DNA from: Pseudomonadota bacterium
GTDB taxonomy: Bacteria; Pseudomonadota; Gammaproteobacteria; CAMYNG01
Direction of reading: 5' to 3'
Length of the DNA stretch: 5,372 nt
Assembly: GCA_020347585.1 (NCBI GenBank)
Contig: CP070733.1
Span: 1,819,449 to 1,824,820 of the forward strand
This document shows positions 1-5,372 of this stretch, piece after piece. The position numbers and the translations under genes are program-made. Each line of letters starts with the position of its first letter. Position 1 is the stretch's first letter. The notes under the pieces are model-generated. The model was not told where the DNA came from and did not search any database. It worked only from the letters and a program-made list of their open reading frames with translations.

Positions 1-1
1 A

Positions 2-1207
2 AGTAGTCTGGCAGTGACCCATGCCGGGCCTCGCGAGCAGGCCAAGCGCATTCACGATCGCCTGGTAGGTGTACCGCCAGCGGCGGCGGTGCTCGACCAG
101 ATGGCAGGCCTGATAACCGCCGACCCGGTCAACGGTCCGCTGCTCGCTGCCGAGATGGCAATGGAGAACAACGGCCTGCCGAGAAATCCGTTTTACAACA
201 CCACCCTGCGCAACTTTGTCATGCCCTGGAGCAACGAGGCGCAATCATCGTTCGGCGACATGAACGACTACGTGTTGACTGTGATCGGCATGATCCGCGA
301 CGGTGTGGATTTCAGCTCCGTGCTCAGTGCCGACCTCGTCTATGTATATGGGGGCGGGAATGCGGGAGTGGATCCCTACTCGCATACCGACAACGAACAC
401 TATCGTGATATAGACCGGCTCGCCATCGACATATCGGATCCTCTCGAGGTGATATCAAGCAGCCAGTCCAACGTAACTGGGGCGAACGATCTGCCACCGG
501 CGGCGACCGCGGGTGTCCAGACCACACGCGCAGGTGCCGAGGCATTCTTCTCGGCCGGCACCAATCGTCGCATGCTGCGCTTCAGCTTGATGAACTATCT
601 GTGCCACGACCTTGAGGACGTGCACGATACCAGCCGTACGCCCGACCGGATCCGACGCGATGTGTCGCGCAACCCGGGCGGTGACAGCTCTATCTTCCTG
701 AACAACTGTGTGGGTTGCCATGCCGGCATGGACCCGCTGGCGCAGGCCTACGCGTTTTATGATTTCGACGGACAGATAATTTACTCGGCATCGGGGCCAG
801 GCAATCCCAATGGCACAGTGCAGGAAAAGAACAACATCAATGCTAATGCGTTCGACCTTGGCTACGAGATTCAAAATCCGAATGCTGATCGTTGGGATAA
901 CTACTGGCGCGAGGGTCCTAATTCGGCGCTGGGTTGGTTTGGGCCTGGTAGTGGCAATGGGGCCAAAAGCCTCGGGACTGAACTCGCGTCCAGCCGCGCG
1001 TTTTCGGAATGCCAGGTCAAGAAGGTCTTTCAGGCAGTCTGCCTGCATGGCCCGACCTCGGCGGCGGACCTGACCGAAATTCAGCGCATTTCGGACGCGC
1101 TAGAGGTCAATCAGCCTCAGGCGCCGTTTAACGACCCGACCTTCGCGGGTTCTTACAACATGAAGCGTGTCTTTGCGGAAGTCGCCAACTACTGCAAGGG
1201 CCCGTAG
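2..1207 (+). CDS. Monoheme c-type protein, DUF1592/DUF1588/DUF1585-like, 5'-truncated by window edge
   Basis: The frame is open to the left edge (codons from position 2 read SSLA before the GTG at 14) and no signal peptide is visible, so the N-terminus is almost certainly outside the window and GTG 14 is not a credible start. Counting from that GTG gives 397 residues. One heme c site, CVGCH, lies at residues 232-236 (positions 707-721) in the context FLNNCVGCHAGMDPLAQAYA. This matches the CxxCH-x2-4-DPL/IG/A pattern of DUF1588/DUF1585 proteins. Upstream, DFSSVLSADLVYVY (99-112) resembles the 'ADYTYV' segment of DUF1592-type proteins, and near the end SECQVKKVFQAVC (331-343) resembles the C-terminal helix of that group. 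These family links are from memory of motif layout, not a search. The CXXCH motif requires periplasmic heme attachment, so the missing N-terminus should carry an export signal. It is the first visible gene of an apparent operon with the triheme lipoprotein 87 bp downstream. Substrate and reaction are unknown. Confidence 0.8.
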   Translation, partial: SSLAVTHAGPREQAKRIHDRLVGVPPAAAVLDQMAGLITADPVNGPLLAAEMAMENNGLPRNPFYNTTLRNFVMPWSNEAQSSFGDMNDYVLTVIGMIRDGVDFSSVLSADLVYVYGGGNAGVDPYSHTDNEHYRDIDRLAIDISDPLEVISSSQSNVTGANDLPPAATAGVQTTRAGAEAFFSAGTNRRMLRFSLMNYLCHDLEDVHDTSRTPDRIRRDVSRNPGGDSSIFLNNCVGCHAGMDPLAQAYAFYDFDGQIIYSASGPGNPNGTVQEKNNINANAFDLGYEIQNPNADRWDNYWREGPNSALGWFGPGSGNGAKSLGTELASSRAFSECQVKKVFQAVCLHGPTSAADLTEIQRISDALEVNQPQAPFNDPTFAGSYNMKRVFAEVANYCKGP

Positions 1208-1282
1208 GTGTGGCTTGGCAGATCAGCAGATTTGGGATAACGGGACACCGAACTCTGGCCATTGCGCAGTGATGATGGTTCT

Positions 1283-1287
1283 GGGAG
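1283..1287 (+). promoter_or_regulatory. Ribosome binding site of the triheme lipoprotein gene
   Basis: GGGAG sits 7 nt before the ATG at 1295. It decides the start. The in-frame TTG at 1262 would add 11 polar residues ahead of the signal peptide and would place this Shine-Dalgarno sequence inside the coding region. Confidence 0.65.
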
Positions 1288-1294
1288 ATTCAAA

Positions 1295-3217
1295 ATGAAA
1301 CAACAAAACATACTCTTCAGCTCTCGGTTCACCGATGGTTCAAGGTTGCTTGCGGGCACACTGGTGCTGTTGGTTTCGCTGGCGTTGGGCGCTTGCGGCG
1401 GTGGGGCAAACACTAGTTCGGGTGGTGCCGGCGGCGGTGGCACAGGGCTTGGTGACGGTGGTTCCGCGAGCGCCGGTCCGGTCTCCTGCGACAACATTCC
1501 CGATGTGGCGCCGGGCAACGTCGACCACATCGCAGCGTATTCCCAGACCGTCTACCCCTTGGTTCGCCAGTATTGCGTCGATTGTCACGACACGGGTACC
1601 GGCAGCCCCAAGTTCGCACACAGCGATGCCACCAATGCCTACAACCAGTTGGCCATTAGTCAGAAGGTCGACCTGTGTGACCCGGCCGGTTCGCGCCTGG
1701 TAGAAAAACTCAACCCGGAACTGCACAATTGCTGGGGCAATTGTGGCCAGAATGCATCGGCCATGCAGACCGCCATCACCGAGTGGGCAGCCCGAGTGGC
1801 CACTACCGGGGTTGTCGCGGCGGCCGCTATACAAAGCGCACCGGCAAACTTCCCGGCCAATGCCCAGCGCGGTGAGAATTACACGCTGAGCTTCAATATC
1901 ACGCAGCACGTCGGCGTTCCCGCCACTGCACCCGCCGGCGCCCAGAGTCTGATTCAGATCGATGCCATGGAGTGGGACGACTTCGGTTATCTGTTCTCCA
2001 ACCCGCGCTACGTGGTCGGCACGCCCATGGGTGGTGGTACGGGGCTCGACGGCGCGGCGCTGTATACGAGCAGCTGCGAGGGTTGCCACGGCCCGGCCGC
2101 AACCACCACGGTGGACGACCCGAACCTCGATCCGGCGCAGGATCCGACCGCGATTCGTGCCGCCATTGACGCCAACCGCGGCGGCATGAATGTCCTGGCG
2201 ACACTATCGCCGGAAGCCGAGACGGCCATTGCGGAATACCTGCGTGGCGCCCGTACCTACTATGGTTCCTGTGCGGTTTGCCATGGTGAAACTGCTGATC
2301 CGACCAACAGCAACAGCAAGCAGGGCGCGACAGAAAACCAGATCAGCACCGCCATCGCCAATAACTCGGGTGGCAACATGGCCCAGTTCGCAACGCTTAC
2401 GAATGAGCAGATCCGGGAACTCGCCGTGTTCCTGGGAGGCGTTACCGTGGCAACCGACTTCCAGGTAGTCGACGGGGTGGATGTGGGTGGCGTGAACGTC
2501 GCTGGTGTGCGCGTGGCGGTGAACGGCCGCGCGAATTCCGCGGGCCAGAGCTATGGCTGTACCTGGGTAAACCAGATCACCTGCCGGGGCGGCATCGATG
2601 CCACCGTGGCCATGTCCGGCGAGCAACTTCATCGCCAGGGCGCCATCATTGGCCGCGTGAGCGGACCGGTCACCGATGAATTTCATCTCGAGTTTGCCCG
2701 ACTGGCCGGCGTGGACGACATCAGGCTGGAGGCGGCGTTTGCACCGGTCCCCGATGCGGTAGCACCCGCGCCGGACGTGGGTGTGCGCAACTTCGCGCAG
2801 GTGAACGATGCCATGGCGAGCTTGACCGGCGTGCCGGCGCAAAACTTCCGACAGAACACTGTTTATAGCGATGTGCAACAGCAGTTGCCCAATACCACCA
2901 ACATCGAATCGTTTGTGTCCGCGCATGCGGTATCCTATTCGAAGCTGGCGATTGAATACTGCGATGCCATGTATAACAACAATACGCGGCGCCAGAATTT
3001 CTACGGCACCACCAACCCGACTAATCAGCAGATTGTCGATGCCACGGTGGACAAGATGGCGGGTGTCAACCTGGTCAGCCAACCGGCACGCCAACTAATG
3101 ATTGACGAACTCACAACCATGGTGACCAATCTGCAGGGCCTGGGAATGAATACCTCGCAGCGCGCGAAGGCAGCCTGCACGGCGATGCTTTCCAGCGCTG
3201 TGGTGCAGATTCAGTAA
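1295..3217 (+). CDS. Triheme c-type cytochrome lipoprotein with unassigned C-terminal domain
   Basis: A 640-residue predicted envelope lipoprotein. A hydrophobic segment (about 18-33) ends in lipobox LGAC with acceptor Cys34; the +2 residue is Gly, not Asp, which favours the outer membrane. A Gly/Ser-rich tether (35-60) follows. Heme sites are CVDCH 94-98, CEGCH 261-265 and CAVCH 326-330. The first lies in a domain (about 80-170) with extra cysteines 128, 146 and 150 in an HNCWGNC motif. The second and third form two short tandem cytochrome c units (about 250-318 and 319-385), each with a likely axial Met (298 and 362) before a conserved 'LS/TxE/Q...A.. YL/FL' helix. A Val/Gly-rich stretch (391-411), a possible disulfide pair C422/C430, and an alpha-helical C-terminal domain (about 498-640) with C556 and C628 complete it. 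The likely role is electron transfer at the periplasmic face of the outer membrane, perhaps to or from the flanking gene products; partner and substrate are not visible. I recall the HNCW-type N-terminus and the C-terminal domain from LamG-containing proteins of related bacteria, but this was not searched. Confidence 0.88.
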   Translation: MKQQNILFSSRFTDGSRLLAGTLVLLVSLALGACGGGANTSSGGAGGGGTGLGDGGSASAGPVSCDNIPDVAPGNVDHIAAYSQTVYPLVRQYCVDCHDTGTGSPKFAHSDATNAYNQLAISQKVDLCDPAGSRLVEKLNPELHNCWGNCGQNASAMQTAITEWAARVATTGVVAAAAIQSAPANFPANAQRGENYTLSFNITQHVGVPATAPAGAQSLIQIDAMEWDDFGYLFSNPRYVVGTPMGGGTGLDGAALYTSSCEGCHGPAATTTVDDPNLDPAQDPTAIRAAIDANRGGMNVLATLSPEAETAIAEYLRGARTYYGSCAVCHGETADPTNSNSKQGATENQISTAIANNSGGNMAQFATLTNEQIRELAVFLGGVTVATDFQVVDGVDVGGVNVAGVRVAVNGRANSAGQSYGCTWVNQITCRGGIDATVAMSGEQLHRQGAIIGRVSGPVTDEFHLEFARLAGVDDIRLEAAFAPVPDAVAPAPDVGVRNFAQVNDAMASLTGVPAQNFRQNTVYSDVQQQLPNTTNIESFVSAHAVSYSKLAIEYCDAMYNNNTRRQNFYGTTNPTNQQIVDATVDKMAGVNLVSQPARQLMIDELTTMVTNLQGLGMNTSQRAKAACTAMLSSAVVQIQ

Positions 3218-3248
3218 TCCGGTAACACATACACGTCGAGAGACAGCC

Positions 3249-3253
3249 AGAGG
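3249..3253 (+). promoter_or_regulatory. Ribosome binding site of the Tat-exported DUF1501-like gene
   Basis: AGAGG lies 8 nt before ATG 3262. An in-frame GTG at 3256 is only 2 nt from this site and is therefore less likely to be used; it would add only two residues. Confidence 0.6.
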
Positions 3254-3261
3254 CAGTGACA

Positions 3262-4788
3262 ATGGCCAGAAAAAGCAACAAGGTGCATCCCGACAACGCG
3301 CCGTTCTTCCACGAGAACCACAAGAAGCCGACGACGCGGCGTGAATTCCTGGCGCAGGGTTTTATCGCGGGCAACGCGATGATCATGGGCCCGAGTATTC
3401 TTGGCGGGTTTCTGGGGCGTTCCAGCGAGGCCTTCGCGCAGGCAGTGGATTGCGGCATGGCCGCCGGGGCCGGCGGCAACAGCCTTCCGTACATCGGACA
3501 TGATCTGGCGGGTGGCGCCAGCATTGCAGGCTCCAACGTGCTGGTAGGCGCGCTGGACGGTCAATTCAGCAATATGAGTGTGGACGTCATCAGCCGTGAC
3601 GGTTGGCGGCGTTTGGGGCTGCCGCCGGCTTTCATACCGACGGAAGCGGGGGCCAACGTTGATTTCATTGGTGGCGCCGGAGCCTCCACTACACTGGCGT
3701 TTCACCTTGACAGCCCCCTCCTACAGGGTATCCGCACCACCGCGAGTGCAGGCACGCTCGCCAGTGTTGACGGCACGATCTTCTGCGCACGTTCGGACAA
3801 CGACACCGGAAACAATCCGCATAACCCGATTTACGGCATTGCCATGGCGGGCGCGATGGGATCACTGGCGACCTTGGTCGGTACGCGCGATTCGGACTCA
3901 GGGGGGCGCTCCCGTGCGCCGGACTCGATGATGGACCCTGCACTGCGCCCCACCAAGGTGTCGCGTGATCGCGACGCGCGCGGCCTGGCAGATGGTGGCC
4001 GGCTGCTGGAGATACTCGACAACAACTCTAATGCCCAGATGATGGTATTGCAGAGCATAGAGAACCTGAGTACGCAAAAGCTGCAGATGCTCAACGAGGG
4101 TGCGCTTATCGACCAACTGGTGACCTGTGGTTACCAACAGGGCGCCCAGACGCTCACGAGTTTTACGCCCGACGGTGTCTCGCCGCTTGCTGATGCGCAA
4201 CTGGTGAACATCTTCGCCAATCAAAACCTTGATGTGACTGATGGTGACTTCCAGAAAACGGCGGCCACCATGAAGCTGGTGGTGGATGGCTTCGCCGGCG
4301 CGGGCACCGTAGAGCAGGGCGGCTATGACTACCACAATGGCACACGCACCACTGGCGAGGCACGGGATCTCAGAGCCGGTCAGCGCATCGGCGCATGTCT
4401 GGAATATGCCGCGCTGCGAAACAAGCCGATGGTGATTTATCTGTTCAGCGATGGCTCGGTGTTCTCCGACGGGCAGGCTGACGGCGGTGCGAATGGCAAG
4501 TACGCCTGGCGCGGCGACCGTTCTACGACCGCGGCGACTGTCATGCTGGCCTACAACCCCAGTGGCCGCCCCAATGTGCTTAAACACCAGATCGGGCACT
4601 ACAAGGAAAATGGCAGCCTTGACACCCGGGCGACCGCGATCTCATCCAATGTGGACGCCCTCGCCGAGGCGATCGTTCTGAACTATCTAGCGCTCAACGG
4701 GCGTAGCGCTGAGTTCGAGCAGTTGTTCCCCAACCATCTGCTCGGCAGCAACTGGCAGGACTTTATCGCTTTTGCACCCATGGCCTAG
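3262..4788 (+). CDS. Tat-exported DUF1501-like protein (divergent)
   Basis: A 508-residue protein with a twin-arginine signal: TTRREFLAQG at 24-33 (R26, R27), a hydrophobic stretch to about 51 and an AFAQA cleavage region at 57-61. Export in folded form to the periplasm is expected. The body resembles DUF1501 proteins (alkaline phosphatase/sulfatase-like fold) in overall order: an N-terminal Tat signal, an LVGALDGQFSNMS segment (94-106), a late GGYDYHNG (353-360) where typical members have GGWDTH, then a helix and a beta strand VIYLFSDGSV (391-400) where typical members have a 'v.v.SEFGR' segment. The Asp/His of GGYDYH (D356, H358) and D397 are candidate active-site or metal residues. The departure from the SEFGR-type motif is notable, so assignment is to the superfamily only, and enzymatic activity is inference. 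No CXXCH is present. It starts 44 bp after the triheme lipoprotein gene and is followed by a hairpin terminator, so it is probably the last gene of the operon. Confidence 0.85.
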   Translation: MARKSNKVHPDNAPFFHENHKKPTTRREFLAQGFIAGNAMIMGPSILGGFLGRSSEAFAQAVDCGMAAGAGGNSLPYIGHDLAGGASIAGSNVLVGALDGQFSNMSVDVISRDGWRRLGLPPAFIPTEAGANVDFIGGAGASTTLAFHLDSPLLQGIRTTASAGTLASVDGTIFCARSDNDTGNNPHNPIYGIAMAGAMGSLATLVGTRDSDSGGRSRAPDSMMDPALRPTKVSRDRDARGLADGGRLLEILDNNSNAQMMVLQSIENLSTQKLQMLNEGALIDQLVTCGYQQGAQTLTSFTPDGVSPLADAQLVNIFANQNLDVTDGDFQKTAATMKLVVDGFAGAGTVEQGGYDYHNGTRTTGEARDLRAGQRIGACLEYAALRNKPMVIYLFSDGSVFSDGQADGGANGKYAWRGDRSTTAATVMLAYNPSGRPNVLKHQIGHYKENGSLDTRATAISSNVDALAEAIVLNYLALNGRSAEFEQLFPNHLLGSNWQDFIAFAPMA

Positions 4789-4834
4789 CACCACACACCT
4801 CAGCACTGGGCCAGCGGCAGGTCCTGACGATACG

Positions 4835-4861
4835 AACAGCCCACCTCATTGGTGGGCTGTT
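4835..4861 (+). terminator. Hairpin terminator after the three-gene operon
   Basis: A perfect 11-bp inverted repeat, AACAGCCCACC / GGTGGGCTGTT, encloses a 5-nt loop (TCATT). It begins 46 bp past the stop codon of the DUF1501-like gene and precedes a separate gene. The stem is GC-rich at its top and the 3' tail (GCATTTCGGTCTTTC) is only moderately T-rich, so intrinsic termination is likely but not textbook. Confidence 0.8.
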
Positions 4862-5055
4862 GCATTTCGGTCTTTCAAAATGGTTTCGAGCATAACGCGC
4901 ACGACCGCGCGGTTTCCAAACACGCGGTGATCTGCTAGGTTGATGCGCGATCCAGTGGCCCAAGGGGCACGCTGCTACGCACCTGTATAGCGGACCGCCT
5001 GATGGAACCAGCCATACTCTTTAACATAACTGTTCGCCGGGGATCGGCTCTCAGC

Positions 5056-5372
5056 ATGGCGATGCAAGCAATGCACCCGGCGGTGCGCGACGTGTTCTGG
5101 CTGGCCGCGGTGCTGGCGCTCTGTTCGGTTACTGCGTGTGCGACTTCGGAAATGAAGGAGTTTACGCGTGGCACCATTACAGTCGGCATGGCGCCCGACT
5201 ACCCGCCGCTGGTATTTGAAAAGAACGGACGCATTGTCGGTATCGAGCCAGACTTCGTGGCCATGCTCGAAAAAGACTCCGGCGAACGGGTCCGTTTGCA
5301 GCGGCTAGCCTGGGAGGCGTTGATCCCGGCGTTGGAGCAGGGGCGCATCGACGTCATCATGTCCGGCATGTC
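5056..5372 (+). CDS. Family 3 solute-binding protein, predicted lipoprotein, 3'-truncated by window edge
   Basis: The first 105 codons are present; the gene runs off the right edge. The N-terminus has a hydrophobic segment (13-26) ending in lipobox VTAC with acceptor Cys28; the +2 residue is Ala. The mature part begins a classic SBP_bac_3 (PF00497) fold: GTITVGMAPDYPPLVF (39-54), then GRIVGIEPDFVAMLEK (58-73), and WEALIPALEQGRIDVIMSGM (86-105), which corresponds to the family's 'W..LIPAL..GKIDVI..GM' block. It should bind a small polar ligand, typically an amino acid or related compound, for an ABC importer or a sensor; the ligand cannot be told from this fragment. In-frame ATGs at 5056, 5062 and 5071 all fit the signal peptide. 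GGGGA at 5039-5043 is 12 nt from the first, a rather long spacing. An upstream in-frame ATG at 5002 would give a 27-residue longer-than-needed leader and has no clear ribosome binding site. The hairpin at 4835-4861 separates it from the upstream operon. The 194 bp between hairpin and start holds no convincing gene. Confidence 0.8.
   Translation, partial: MAMQAMHPAVRDVFWLAAVLALCSVTACATSEMKEFTRGTITVGMAPDYPPLVFEKNGRIVGIEPDFVAMLEKDSGERVRLQRLAWEALIPALEQGRIDVIMSGM

Noticed and set aside
14..16. GTG as the true start of the first gene
   Set aside because: The frame stays open to the window edge, no ribosome binding site can be seen, and the product would lack the export signal that a heme c protein needs.
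1262..1264. TTG as an earlier start of the triheme lipoprotein gene
   Set aside because: ATG 1295 has a well-spaced GGGAG and gives a normal lipoprotein signal peptide; the TTG has no comparable site.
2204..3094. Long antisense open frame of 296 codons opposite the triheme lipoprotein gene (others at 1340-2089 and 3898-4599)
   Set aside because: These are expected by-products of GC-rich coding strands. Their translations show no recognisable motif, and they lie opposite genes with clear heme or Tat signatures.
4880..4930. Short + strand frame (16 codons) starting at ATG 4880
   Set aside because: It is very short, lacks a ribosome binding site and follows directly after the terminator hairpin.
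4763..4963. Antisense 66-codon open frame across the terminator region
   Set aside because: It runs through the hairpin and the 3' end of the DUF1501-like gene, with no motif or ribosome binding site to support it.
4999..5027. Possible sigma70-type promoter for the solute-binding protein gene: CTGATG, 17-bp spacer, TAACAT
   Set aside because: Only 3 of 6 and 4 of 6 consensus matches; the placement upstream of 5056 is sensible, but such matches are frequent by chance.

Overview
The window is GC-rich and densely coded on the + strand. It looks like a chromosomal fragment of a Gram-negative bacterium, most plausibly a marine or environmental gammaproteobacterium. The sequence basis for this is predicted export by the Tat and lipoprotein routes, periplasmic-type c-type hemes, Shine-Dalgarno-led starts and codon use rich in G/C third positions. 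The species cannot be named from sequence alone.

Layout: (1) Positions 2-1207 hold the 3' part of a gene cut by the left edge. Its product is a monoheme c-type protein resembling the DUF1592/DUF1588/DUF1585 (planctomycete-type cytochrome-associated) group. (2) Positions 1295-3217 encode a 640-residue lipoprotein with three CXXCH heme sites and an unassigned C-terminal domain. (3) Positions 3262-4788 encode a 508-residue Tat-exported protein that looks like a divergent DUF1501 (alkaline phosphatase/sulfatase-like fold) member. (4) A perfect 11-bp hairpin at 4835-4861 probably ends this transcription unit. (5) From 5056 to the right edge runs the 5' part of a separate gene for a family 3 (amino-acid type) solute-binding protein, predicted to be a lipoprotein.

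Genes 1-3 are co-directional with gaps of 87 and 44 bp, each of the two internal starts has its own ribosome binding site, and the hairpin follows gene 3, so they are read as one operon. All three products act outside the cytoplasm: a monoheme protein, an envelope-anchored triheme electron carrier and a Tat substrate. Pairing of DUF1501 proteins with heme-binding or DUF1549/1553/1592-type partners is a known but functionally unexplained theme. This operon is the most interesting content of the window, as a possible envelope redox/hydrolase complex of unknown substrate. No RNA gene, mobile element, CRISPR array or integration site was seen.
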